From Lachnospiraceae bacterium (GTDB lineage Bacteria > Bacillota > Clostridia > Lachnospirales > Lachnospiraceae), in assembly GCA_017553505.1 (NCBI GenBank), contig JAFZLD010000018.1, positions 246,623-310,622 on the forward strand: a stretch of 64,000 nt of DNA. The letters run 5' to 3'. Shown piece by piece: positions 16,218-24,403 of this stretch; the stretch's first letter is position 1, and every line of letters starts with the position of its first letter. The notes under the pieces were generated by a model. It saw nothing but the letters and a program-made list of their open reading frames with translations, ran no database searches and was not told the origin of the DNA. The translations under genes and the position numbers were made by a program.

Positions 16218-16944
16218 AACGTATAACCACTCGGTTGTAGATAAACTACATCATGAAAAAGAGACTCCTGTATTAAAAGATTTTAACCTTTCAGTGAACG
16301 AGGCAGACAGTATTTGCATTATGGGAAAATCCGGATGCGGAAAAACAACGCTGTTAAAAATACTCGGAACCATAGATAAAGCTACGACAGGGAATGTATT
16401 TTATGATGGTATCAATGTTAATGAGATAAGCGATGCTGATGTAGCCGAATTGAGAAGAAAGCGAGTGGGTTTTGTATTTCAAGATTATAATCTATTTGAA
16501 CATTTGACTGTAGAAGAGAATATTATGCTTCCGCTGATACTTGATAAAGTAAATTGCACTAAAAGTCGGCAAATAGTTTATAAAAATGCTGAGTTTTTGA
16601 ATCTTATAGATATATTAAAGAAATATCCTTATGAAATCTCCGGAGGGGAAAAGCAGAGAACAGCTATAGCTAGGGCTATGGTTAATGATCCTCAGATAAT
16701 ATTCGGAGATGAGCCTACAGGCAACCTGGACTCTGCTATGACTGCTTCCATTATGGACTATTTGGAATCGATAAACAGAGTAAAAGGAAAGGCGATGGTA
16801 ATCGTTACACATGATTCAATGGTCGCAAGTTATTGCAAGCAGGTCGTCTTTATCAAAGATGGAAAAACAGAAAAAATCATTGAAAACAAAGGGGATCGTG
16901 ATGCAAGGATAAGGCGCATCACAGATATCATGATGCGCCTTTAA
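16186..16944 (+). CDS. ABC transporter ATP-binding protein (MacB/BceA/LolD-like)
   Basis: A 252-residue ATPase with Walker A GKSGCGKTT, Q-loop FVFQDYNLFEHLTVEEN, signature ISGGEKQR, Walker B IIFGDEPTGNLD and H-loop VTHDSMVA. The GDEPTGNLD form is typical of the MacB/BceA/LolD branch that serves FtsX-like permeases. It overlaps the permease gene by 32 bases. BceAB-type pumps often confer resistance to antimicrobial peptides; that role is an inference here because no BceRS-like sensor pair accompanies it. Confidence 0.93.
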   Translation: MAIVKAEHIYKTYNHSVVDKLHHEKETPVLKDFNLSVNEADSICIMGKSGCGKTTLLKILGTIDKATTGNVFYDGINVNEISDADVAELRRKRVGFVFQDYNLFEHLTVEENIMLPLILDKVNCTKSRQIVYKNAEFLNLIDILKKYPYEISGGEKQRTAIARAMVNDPQIIFGDEPTGNLDSAMTASIMDYLESINRVKGKAMVIVTHDSMVASYCKQVVFIKDGKTEKIIENKGDRDARIRRITDIMMRL

Positions 16945-16945
16945 A
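16911..16945. terminator. Hairpin between convergent genes, probable bidirectional terminator
   Basis: GGCGCATCA (16913-16921) pairs perfectly with TGATGCGCC (16931-16939). It covers the last codons of the ATPase gene and lies next to the end of the convergent TIR gene. T-tracts on either side are short, so termination strength is uncertain. Confidence 0.55.
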
Positions 16946-16953
16946 ATTTACTC

Positions 16954-19900
16954 TTAGTTTATGTTGTATTTAACTTTTTTCTCTTCGGTTAGCTCGGCGT
17001 CAGGAAACTGGCGATGAGCTTCCTCGATAAGGGCCTTGTAGTCCTTGTAAGCGGTCTTGTAAAGCTTGCCGGAAGAAGCGATGATAAATGACTTCTCAGA
17101 GGGGATATAAGCGCCTCCGTAGGTTACCGAAGCACACACGCCGTAGGTGTTTGTTTCAAGCAGGTACAGGCAGGTAGCGTCGCATACAGCGATGTATCCG
17201 TCACCCGCACAGGTGGGACGCTTCAATTCAAATACCGGGTCAAAAGAATTGGTATAAGTCTTGTCTTCAATATTACGTATCGATGCCTTTAAATCGTCGC
17301 CCTGAAGAATAAGGTTCTTATCATCGGGGGCGAAGAAGATAGCACAGTGAGATCTTGCGTAAAAAGGAACCTCGTCGATAGTCTTGCCATCAGCTGCATT
17401 GAGGATGCGAAGCTTACCGTCCATACAAGCCATGGCAACAGTCTTACCGTCATGACTTACTGCCACGAAATTAAGGGAGTAAGCATCGGAAACCTCGCGA
17501 AGTGCGTCGTTGTCATAAAGCGTTTCGTCCTTGGTAGCAACGTCTATCTTAATAAGATTCATATCTGAAGCGGATACGAATACCGACTTACCGTCTTCGG
17601 TCACCACAGCATTGTTGATGGAAGCGGTGCCGTCGGAATCAAGAAGCATTTTCTTTTGTTCCGTATCTATAACGGTAATGTGGCGATTGTCCCACAATAC
17701 TGCGTATCGGCCGTTTTCCGAAAGGTAACCGTGGAACAGTTTGCTGTCGCTTGAGCCAAGCTTTTCATATGAAATCGAATCAATCTTACCGGTCGAAGTA
17801 TCGATAGTGTACATGGTCTCGTATGAGAACAACAGTACATTGTCACCGCGGAAACCATCAAGGATGGTGTAAGTGCTGTCAAGCTGAGCCTCAGCAATAA
17901 GCTTACCGTCCTTGGATATTACGAGGTAACTGTCAGCCTTGTCACGTCTGGTAACAAAGTAGTCCGAGCCGAGAGGCGCGGTCTTTAAAGTGGTGAAATA
18001 ATCCACATAGTCAGCGATTTCGGTAAGGTCACTCGCAGTGTGGTACTTCATAATCTGAACGGTAGATGAATATGCCGAGCGAATCGCTATAACACCGTCC
18101 ATGATAATAATCTGTCTGATGGACGAGTTAACGTCAAAGGTGTTGTCCTTATAAATAGTGCCTTCGTGGAAGTTAACGGTATAAATACGGCCGTTGTCAT
18201 CGCTTACGAAACCGACTGCATTGTCTCTTCTTAAATCAAGGGTGACTGTGTCGCCGGGAAGATTCATGGAAGCGACGAGCTTGCTGGTAAGTTCATTGTA
18301 AGTAAAGGCTTCTGCTTCTACAGCGACAACTATCTCGGAGAAGGTCTCGCCGGCTGCCGTGTCGTATGAATGAGCCTTAATCTTTAAATCAAAGGTCGCA
18401 TTGGAGCGAATGTTGCAGGGAACCTCTCTTGTCCACATGATGTTACCGGTCTGAGGATTGATGAGGTCAAGGTATATTGTCTTGACGCCTGTCATTACAA
18501 AGTCCTGATTGCACGAGAGAACCGCAAGGTTGCCAAGCGCGGTGTAGGTATACTCCAGTACGTAGTCGTCGGAAAGTCTGGTCAGGTTGAACGCGTTCTT
18601 GTCAATGTTGTAGGCGGCGATATCAATTCTTTCGGTATCGGCTTTTCTGTATGTAAAAAGAAGATACTCTTCATCGCGGCTTATATCAATCTGCGAGTAA
18701 ACCGAACCTTCAACCGGAAACTCTATGGTGCTTATTTCCTTGCCCTTTGAAAGGTCAACGGACACGACGGAATTGTCGATAAGCAGATAACCTGTATTTC
18801 TCTCGGCGCTGATTGTGGCACCGTCTATGTATGAGTCGGACTCGAAACTGAATAACTTTTCGCCTGTAAAGGAGTATTTGTCCAAAGAATAATCGGACAA
18901 AATATATAATCCGTCGGCGTCGGCAAAGAAATCGTCAACCTTAACAAGGTAGTTGTTCTTGCCTACAGTGGGAGAAATCTTGCATACAAGCTCCCAGGTT
19001 TCGGCATCCCACACGTAAACATTGTAGCCGTTATCTCTTGTGAGGAGGTGCTTCTTGTCGGTGCTTAACTTCTCATCGAGAGGAGTAAGGTCATGCTTAA
19101 GTATTCTGTCAAAGGCCATTTCCTCACCGGTATCGTAAGCGTGAAGCACACGGCTTAATGCATATTCGGCTTCGGGTACGTAAGGACGTTCATTGCCGGG
19201 ACCGGGAAGTCCTGCGATGGCTACCAAAGCTGCGTCCTCGCGGTTGCCTTCGTTCATGAGAGACAGGGCTTCTTTGGCAAAGAAGCGGGACTGGTTCTCC
19301 TGCTTAAGCTTGTATTCTTCAAGGATTTCGTCGGCAAGCTGTGTCTTTTCATCGGCAAGCTGAGCCTTCTCATTGGCAAGGGTGGTCATCTTGTCGGCAA
19401 CGTTGGCGTGGTACAGACCAAACGCGATACCGGCAATTGCAATGATTCCTGCGGCTGCGGATACCAGAGAAACCGTACGTCTTACGATTCGCTCTCTGTG
19501 GCGCTGTCTTAAGTCGTCGTAGTTACAACCGATGACCGGGGCTACGAGACGAAGAATTTCTGTCTTGAATTTCTTGTTGCGTTCACTTGCCGTTTCGCCG
19601 CGAACATCGGCGGCAAGAGGCTCGACGGGGTTACCGTTTTCGTCGTTTAAAAGAAGCTCGGGGAAGCTTTCATTGGGCTCGCCTTCCACTAAGACTGCGA
19701 GAACGTTCTCACGGCCGTGAAGCTTAATGAAAGTCTCGATTTCCTTTTGAACCCATTCGGACTCGGGAGTTCTGGGGGAGCAGATAACTATGAGGTGCTC
19801 GGATTCCTTCAGTGCCTCGCCGATGTTGTCACTTAAGTTGCTTCCGATGGGGAGCTCTTCCTGATCTCTGAATACGCGCTCGATTTTCTTAATGCCTAAG

Positions 19901-20013
19901 CGCTTCTGAACCGACTTGGGAATCTTGTAAGTCTCAAGGCCGGTGTGGACTTTCTTGGCAATCTCCATGTCGAGAGGAGCGTGCCTGTAACTGATAAATG
20001 CATTGTACTTCAT
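16954..20013 (-). CDS. TIR-domain, single-pass membrane protein with beta-propeller
   Basis: A 1019-residue protein. Residues 1-125 are a TIR domain (KYNAFISYRH, RVFRDQEELPIG, HLIVICSPRTPESEWVQKEIETF); Glu91 in WVQKE occupies the place of the NAD-hydrolase glutamate of enzymatic TIRs. A basic stretch (RQRHRERIVRR) leads into one transmembrane helix (about 181-203), then a coiled coil (LANEKAQLADEKTQLADE) and about 780 residues of WD40/PQQ-like repeats such as YNVYVWDAETWELV and KSVFVSASDMNLIKID, which should form one or two extracellular propellers. No signal peptide; the TIR is expected in the cytosol. AAGGA lies nine bases before the ATG. It follows the DHH gene by 44 bases. TIR-propeller proteins occur in several bacteria, mostly uncharacterised; a defence or NAD-signalling role is inferred. 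Confidence 0.85.
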   Translation of the reverse strand: MKYNAFISYRHAPLDMEIAKKVHTGLETYKIPKSVQKRLGIKKIERVFRDQEELPIGSNLSDNIGEALKESEHLIVICSPRTPESEWVQKEIETFIKLHGRENVLAVLVEGEPNESFPELLLNDENGNPVEPLAADVRGETASERNKKFKTEILRLVAPVIGCNYDDLRQRHRERIVRRTVSLVSAAAGIIAIAGIAFGLYHANVADKMTTLANEKAQLADEKTQLADEILEEYKLKQENQSRFFAKEALSLMNEGNREDAALVAIAGLPGPGNERPYVPEAEYALSRVLHAYDTGEEMAFDRILKHDLTPLDEKLSTDKKHLLTRDNGYNVYVWDAETWELVCKISPTVGKNNYLVKVDDFFADADGLYILSDYSLDKYSFTGEKLFSFESDSYIDGATISAERNTGYLLIDNSVVSVDLSKGKEISTIEFPVEGSVYSQIDISRDEEYLLFTYRKADTERIDIAAYNIDKNAFNLTRLSDDYVLEYTYTALGNLAVLSCNQDFVMTGVKTIYLDLINPQTGNIMWTREVPCNIRSNATFDLKIKAHSYDTAAGETFSEIVVAVEAEAFTYNELTSKLVASMNLPGDTVTLDLRRDNAVGFVSDDNGRIYTVNFHEGTIYKDNTFDVNSSIRQIIIMDGVIAIRSAYSSTVQIMKYHTASDLTEIADYVDYFTTLKTAPLGSDYFVTRRDKADSYLVISKDGKLIAEAQLDSTYTILDGFRGDNVLLFSYETMYTIDTSTGKIDSISYEKLGSSDSKLFHGYLSENGRYAVLWDNRHITVIDTEQKKMLLDSDGTASINNAVVTEDGKSVFVSASDMNLIKIDVATKDETLYDNDALREVSDAYSLNFVAVSHDGKTVAMACMDGKLRILNAADGKTIDEVPFYARSHCAIFFAPDDKNLILQGDDLKASIRNIEDKTYTNSFDPVFELKRPTCAGDGYIAVCDATCLYLLETNTYGVCASVTYGGAYIPSEKSFIIASSGKLYKTAYKDYKALIEEAHRQFPDAELTEEKKVKYNIN

Positions 20014-20057
20014 AAATTGTATTTCCTTACTGCTTGTATTGCTGAATAGTCCCGGAA

Positions 20058-21569
20058 TTAGTCTTCCGCGGGAGCGTATGTCTTATAAAAGATTTCTCGG
20101 TTGATTACGTATACGTCGGAGGTGTCGTCGGCTCTTACGGCAAGATAGTCGCCGGGAGTTCCGAGGTAGTATTTGTGCTCGTCCCATGCCGTGAATACTT
20201 TGACTCTGTTAGTCAATTCTCTTGCGTATACACCGCTGGAGCTGCAGGATAAGCAACTCTTGGCAAAAGGAAGAAGCGAAATACGCGCGCCGTCCTCCAT
20301 GTCGATAACCGTAGGAGGGTAATCGCCGGGATATACGTACGGATCGGAGAGCTTCTTGTAGGAACGTTTGAAGCGCTCGCCGGTGCAAGGGTAAATCTCG
20401 CCCTCGACGCCTATGATGATGTATAAGTCCTCTTCAACATCCACATCCACGTCACCTTCGAGAGTTCTGACGGTAATCTTTCCGCCGGGCTTGGCAAACT
20501 TGGAAGCCTCGACATAGCCCACAGATACCGGATTCTTAACGTAGTGGGACATTTGCGATATGTCTTCGTGATGATTTGAAGCGTAGATGATTTCGGAGTC
20601 TTTAAAATATTGACTCATTCGGTCATCGATATATTTATCAAGTGATTCCTTCTCATAAGGAATGTTTGCTTTCTCCATCAGGTCTTTCTTAAGAAGACCG
20701 CCGGCCTTGTACATGTGACCGCCGCCACCGCCCATGCCTTCCGCAAGGTATGCCGCAAGCTCGCCGGCCCTGACTTCCTTAATACAGCTTCTTACCGAAA
20801 GCTTAACGCCGAAAGGAAGAATGCTGTAGACCAGGCAAGTGTCGACACCGCTCACCTCAAGGAACATATCGCTGATGATACCGAGAATGTTAGGGTCGCA
20901 GGGAGCGGCCTCGATGATACCGTAGCGGTACTCATCATCGTATCTCGCGCCGTTAAGAGCGTCACCCGCTATGCTGAGCTCCTCCCTTGAGAGGTTAGAG
21001 TTCTTAAACATAAGAATGTCGTCAATCTTAAACTTGGCAAAGTCTCGTAAGTCCTTGTCCGCGGGGTGCGATATCTCGGCAAATCCGCCGGTATCGGTCA
21101 TAAGTCCGTAGTAGAGTGCCGTGGAGACATTAATGTCGGAATTGATGTCCACGTTTTCTTTTTGCAAAAGTTCGTAGAGGATGGTGGAGCAGGAGCCGTA
21201 AGCGCTGCGCACGTCTGACATCGCGGGAAGCTCGGAAGACACCTGATGGTGATCGATTACCGCAATGTTGTCGGCTTCGAAATAGGTCACGTTGCTTTCT
21301 TTGTACTGGCAGTCCACCGTGATGAGCAACTCGGGCTTGTCTATCGAAGTCACGTACTCCGCAGGGATCTCGAGACGCTCGGTCATAAGCAGGAGATTCG
21401 CCTTCTGAATAGGGAACTTGCCGCCGTACACAAAGCGCACATCCTTGCCCTGCGACTTAAGGTACGTCGTCAGCGCATATCCGCTGGCCAGCGCATCCGC
21501 GTCGGGGTTGTCGTGACACTGCACCACTATATTGTTAAATTTTGTAAAGTCTGATAAGGATAAAGCCAT
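20058..21569 (-). CDS. DHH/DHHA1 phosphoesterase with two C-terminal beta-domains
   Basis: A 503-residue soluble protein. The DHH domain shows the metal ligands in HDNPDAD (19-25), Asp86 in TVDCQ, Asp106-His107-His108 and MTDTGGF. A DHHA1 domain with the substrate-binding GGGGGHMYKAGG lies at about 280-292. This core is shared by nanoRNases and cyclic-dinucleotide phosphodiesterases (NrnA, GdpP). The last 150 residues are extra. They hold two related beta-units: TLEGDVDVDVEEDLY with GVEGEIYPCTGERF and SY, then TPGDYLAVRADD with VYVINREIFYKTY. The pattern recalls a small module found in many phage proteins (PGDY...GEiYPc...F...tY). GAGG lies seven bases before the ATG. First gene of a two-gene unit with the TIR protein. 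Confidence 0.85.
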   Translation of the reverse strand: MALSLSDFTKFNNIVVQCHDNPDADALASGYALTTYLKSQGKDVRFVYGGKFPIQKANLLLMTERLEIPAEYVTSIDKPELLITVDCQYKESNVTYFEADNIAVIDHHQVSSELPAMSDVRSAYGSCSTILYELLQKENVDINSDINVSTALYYGLMTDTGGFAEISHPADKDLRDFAKFKIDDILMFKNSNLSREELSIAGDALNGARYDDEYRYGIIEAAPCDPNILGIISDMFLEVSGVDTCLVYSILPFGVKLSVRSCIKEVRAGELAAYLAEGMGGGGGHMYKAGGLLKKDLMEKANIPYEKESLDKYIDDRMSQYFKDSEIIYASNHHEDISQMSHYVKNPVSVGYVEASKFAKPGGKITVRTLEGDVDVDVEEDLYIIIGVEGEIYPCTGERFKRSYKKLSDPYVYPGDYPPTVIDMEDGARISLLPFAKSCLSCSSSGVYARELTNRVKVFTAWDEHKYYLGTPGDYLAVRADDTSDVYVINREIFYKTYAPAED

Positions 21570-21676
21570 TTATAGCCTCTCTTTCACACTATTTCGAACT
21601 TATACTATATCATATTTTCGCAAAAAGTACAGCAACCCTACGGTATTGAAAGAATTGCCGCGGCGGGCGGTAAAAT

Positions 21677-21706
21677 GTGGCAGAAGGTGCGAAACTGCGC
21701 TATAAT
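21677..21706 (+). promoter_or_regulatory. Promoter of the lipoprotein flavodoxin gene
   Basis: A perfect TATAAT (21701-21706) lies 18 bases after GTGGCA (21677-21682), a fair -35 match. The leader would be about 27 bases. Confidence 0.55.
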
Positions 21707-21738
21707 TGGATTAATTTACAGGGAAAGGGAGAGTATAA

Positions 21739-22647
21739 ATGAGAGGAAAAGTATTATTAATATTATTGGGGGTATCGATGATGTTTCTTTTCGCGTGTAG
21801 CAAGAAGCAACAGCAATATCAATTGAAACTTGACGGCTACGGCCTTGAATCGTCTAAGACTGCATATGCTGAGGGCGAGAAGGTTACGGTGACTTTCCCG
21901 GCGGAGTATATAGGAACGGATACCGATTACAGCTTCACCACTGACAGTGAAGATGTAGATTTTAAGCGCGACTACAGCAGTCATAAGGGCTATGTCATGA
22001 AGTTCACCATGCCCGCGCACGATGTGACGATATCCGTTAGGTCGAGCAACAGCATGAGTTTCGACACTACAGCTGCTGATTATGAAGAGCCCGAGGAAGG
22101 CGAGGGTACGGACAAAGAAACCGACACAACAAGCGTAGAAGCCGAACCCGCGGACCCCGCATCGGCTACCGAAGAGAAGACTCTCGTAGTCGTATTCTCC
22201 GCAACCGGCAACACCAAGGACGTTGCAGAGAAGATTACAAGCCTCACAGGCGCAGACTTATACGAAATCAAGCCCGCAGTGGAATACACCACAGAAGACC
22301 TCGACTGGAACGACAAGAACAGCCGCACCACCATCGAGCAGAACGACCCGAGCTCGCGCCCCGAAATAGGCAGTGAGCCTATCGACCTTACGGGCTACAC
22401 CCGCATTTTTATCGGCTATCCCATATGGTGGGCAATCGAACCTCGTATCATGGATACATTTGTGGAAAGCTATGACTTCGACGGCATCACAATGATTCCT
22501 TTCTGCACTTCGGGAAGCAGCAGCCTCGGACAGAGCGGCAAGAACCTTGAGAAACTCGCAGGCTCCGGCAACTGGCAGGCGGGCAGACGCTTCAAAGGCG
22601 GCGCCTCCGAGAACGAAGTAAGCAAGTGGCTGGGAACCCTTGAATAA
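21739..22647 (+). CDS. Flavodoxin-domain lipoprotein
   Basis: A 302-residue exported lipoprotein. The signal peptide ends in the lipobox LFAC (Cys20). Residues 28-105 form a beta-rich domain, then an acidic Glu/Thr/Asp linker (YEEPEEGEGTDKETD), then a flavodoxin-like domain from about 147 with the FMN-phosphate loop FSATGNTKDVA and YPIWWAIEPRIMDTF. Flavodoxins of this type (Flavodoxin_4) are usually cytosolic, so outer-surface anchoring points to extracytoplasmic electron transfer. The next gene encodes a cytochrome-b-like membrane protein that could feed it electrons. AAAGGGAGA precedes the start. Confidence 0.88.
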   Translation: MRGKVLLILLGVSMMFLFACSKKQQQYQLKLDGYGLESSKTAYAEGEKVTVTFPAEYIGTDTDYSFTTDSEDVDFKRDYSSHKGYVMKFTMPAHDVTISVRSSNSMSFDTTAADYEEPEEGEGTDKETDTTSVEAEPADPASATEEKTLVVVFSATGNTKDVAEKITSLTGADLYEIKPAVEYTTEDLDWNDKNSRTTIEQNDPSSRPEIGSEPIDLTGYTRIFIGYPIWWAIEPRIMDTFVESYDFDGITMIPFCTSGSSSLGQSGKNLEKLAGSGNWQAGRRFKGGASENEVSKWLGTLE

Positions 22648-22648
22648 T

Positions 22649-23275
22649 ATGAATAAGAACACTTTGGTCAAAAGAACACTCGACATCATTCTGGCCATAC
22701 TGCTATTATTTCTTATGGCTTATCAGGTAACCGGTGACCTCTGGCACGAATGGCTCGGAATCGCGATGACGGTGCTGGTGATAGTTCACCACATACTTAA
22801 TCGTCGCTGGTACACCGCGCTGTTCAAAGGAAAGTACAGCGCCTACAGAATAGTAATAACCGTGGTAGACTGCCTTCTGCTCTTAAGCTTCGCACTTGCT
22901 ACACTTACAGGCATTTCAATGAGTGCCTATGCGGTACCTTTTTTGAACGGACTGATTCCGATGATGACGGCCATGAAGCTGCATCTCGGAGTATCGTGGT
23001 GGTCGTATGTACTCATGTCGATTCACATAGGGCTTCACTTGAAACCGGTTTTTGCGGGTTTAAAGGTGTCCGAACGCGCTAAGCTTATTATCAAGATAGT
23101 CTTAGCAGTTTTGGGCGCAATCGGCATCCTCATGCTTTCATTGGAAGGTGCCGGTAACTATTTGACATTCAGGACACATTTCGCAACGCATTTCATCGAA
23201 GGTCCGACTATAGTAATTATACTTAAGAACATTCTCATGATGTTGCCGTGGATGGTCACAACAATATATTTTTAG
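22649..23275 (+). CDS. DUF4405-family membrane protein (cytochrome b-like fold)
   Basis: A 208-residue protein with five helices. Histidines sit in the membrane in pairs (WHEWLGIAMTVLVIVHHILN, and HLGVSWWSYVLMSIHIGLH), as in di-haem cytochrome b domains; the middle motif TGISMS is typical of DUF4405. The ATG lies one base after the stop of the flavodoxin lipoprotein gene, with no good ribosome site, so translation is probably coupled. The pair suggests a small transmembrane electron pathway. Haem binding is inferred from the histidine spacing. Confidence 0.75.
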   Translation: MNKNTLVKRTLDIILAILLLFLMAYQVTGDLWHEWLGIAMTVLVIVHHILNRRWYTALFKGKYSAYRIVITVVDCLLLLSFALATLTGISMSAYAVPFLNGLIPMMTAMKLHLGVSWWSYVLMSIHIGLHLKPVFAGLKVSERAKLIIKIVLAVLGAIGILMLSLEGAGNYLTFRTHFATHFIEGPTIVIILKNILMMLPWMVTTIYF

Positions 23276-23290
23276 GGATATGGAGAAAAA

Positions 23291-23755
23291 ATGATAGAAC
23301 TTAAAATCCTCGGGGCAGAGAATTTCCCCGAAATAATGGCTTTTGACAAGCTATGCTTCCCTACAGACTGCTGGAAGGAAGAAGATATGAAAGGGCTTCT
23401 TGAAGAAGACCGCGCAATTTACTACGCGCTCATGGACGGCGACAAGCTAGTGGGCGACGCATTTATCTACAACTGGAAAGGCGAGCACGACTATGTTAAG
23501 CTCATGAATCTCGCCGTTCACCCCGACTACAGGGGACAGGGGCTTGCGCACAAGCTTCTTAACCACGTGACCGAAGAAATGGTCAAAGACGAAATGTACC
23601 GCTTCTGCGGCGAGACCCGCTCCACCAATTACGGGATGCAGAAAGTCTTTGAGGACTGCGGTTACAAGCTTAACCGCGTAGAGGAAAATTACTTTGACAA
23701 TCCCCCGGAGAGCGCATACAAATACGTATTACAGATTGAAGGCAGTCAAGCTTAG
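23291..23755 (+). CDS. GNAT-family N-acetyltransferase (RimI-like)
   Basis: A 154-residue acetyl-CoA-dependent acetyltransferase. The acetyl-CoA motif A is LMNLAVHPDYRGQGLAHKLLNHV, with the RGQGLA pyrophosphate loop. The C-terminal FEDCGYKLNR is motif B. TGGAGA lies six bases before the ATG. It is 15 bases after the DUF4405 gene, so it is probably co-transcribed. The acceptor is unknown. Confidence 0.88.
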   Translation: MIELKILGAENFPEIMAFDKLCFPTDCWKEEDMKGLLEEDRAIYYALMDGDKLVGDAFIYNWKGEHDYVKLMNLAVHPDYRGQGLAHKLLNHVTEEMVKDEMYRFCGETRSTNYGMQKVFEDCGYKLNRVEENYFDNPPESAYKYVLQIEGSQA

Positions 23756-23770
23756 GCTTGGCTGTTTTTA
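23743..23770 (+). terminator. Rho-independent terminator
   Basis: CAGTCAAGC (23743-23751) pairs with GCTTGGCTG (23756-23764), with one wobble, followed by five Ts. Its left arm overlaps the last codons of the acetyltransferase gene. Confidence 0.85.
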
Positions 23771-23778
23771 TTTTGTGC

Positions 23779-23836
23779 TTGCAAAAGAAAGCCTTCGGTG
23801 CTAATATATCAAACAGATACATCAAAATGATACATG
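23779..23836 (+). promoter_or_regulatory. Promoter and tandem-repeat operator of the padR operon
   Basis: TTGCAA (23779-23784) and TAATAT (23802-23807) are 17 bases apart. From the -10 box onward runs an imperfect 13-bp tandem repeat: ATATATCAAACAG, ATACATCAAAATG, ATACATGCAGGAG. The word GATACAT occurs at 23816-23822 and 23829-23835. Its place at the transcript start suits autorepression by the PadR protein encoded next; binding is inferred. Confidence 0.6.
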
Positions 23837-23848
23837 CAGGAGATGCCA

Positions 23849-24403
23849 ATGGCCAGAGAAAAAAAGATAGACATGGTAGTTTTGGGACTGCTTTCTCACG
23901 AGCCCCTGACAGGATACGACATCAAGAAGGAGATTGACGGAGCGATAAGTTTCTTTTGGAAGGGAAGCTTCGGAAATATATATCCGACACTTAAGGAGCT
24001 GGAGGCGCAGGGACTGGTTGCGCGAAGCGCAGGCAAGACAGAGGAGTCGGGCCGAGAGAAGATTGCCTACAGCATCACCGATTCCGGACGCGAAGCTTTG
24101 AAGGAATGGCTAAACGACGAGAAGGTAAGCAACGAGCTTAGATACGAGACACTTCTAAAACTGTTCTTTGGCGGCAATGCCGGCAGGGATATTACGCTTA
24201 AGAACATCGAGGCTTTTGAACGGAAGATTGCCGCGGATTTAAAGCTGCTTAAGTTCTACAAGGGCAACCTTGAGAAAGTGCTTGATGACGAGGACCATGT
24301 GTATTTTTACCTAACGGTTTCTTTTGGCGTGGAAACGTATGAGGCGTACCTTAAGTGGTGCGCGAAGGCTAAGAAGCTTTTAAAGGAGAGGATTAAGAGA
24401 TGA
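23849..24403 (+). CDS. PadR-family transcriptional regulator
   Basis: A 184-residue regulator. The winged-helix domain (about 5-85) shows the PadR signature VLGLLSHEPLTGYDIKKEI, GNIYPTLKELEAQGLV and REKIAYSITDSGREAL; the C-terminal helical part (about 95-184) is the dimerisation domain of the PadR-s2/Vir_act_alpha_C type. AGGAG six bases upstream selects this ATG over one five codons earlier. It overlaps the downstream ferredoxin-type membrane gene by four bases (ATGA), so it probably represses its own operon in response to a ligand or redox signal. Confidence 0.92.
   Translation: MAREKKIDMVVLGLLSHEPLTGYDIKKEIDGAISFFWKGSFGNIYPTLKELEAQGLVARSAGKTEESGREKIAYSITDSGREALKEWLNDEKVSNELRYETLLKLFFGGNAGRDITLKNIEAFERKIAADLKLLKFYKGNLEKVLDDEDHVYFYLTVSFGVETYEAYLKWCAKAKKLLKERIKR

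Noticed and set aside
16954-21569. Thoeris-type defence system
   Set aside because: Thoeris needs a ThsA effector or SIR2/Macro partner beside the TIR gene. The neighbour here is a DHH phosphoesterase, and the TIR protein is membrane-anchored with a propeller.
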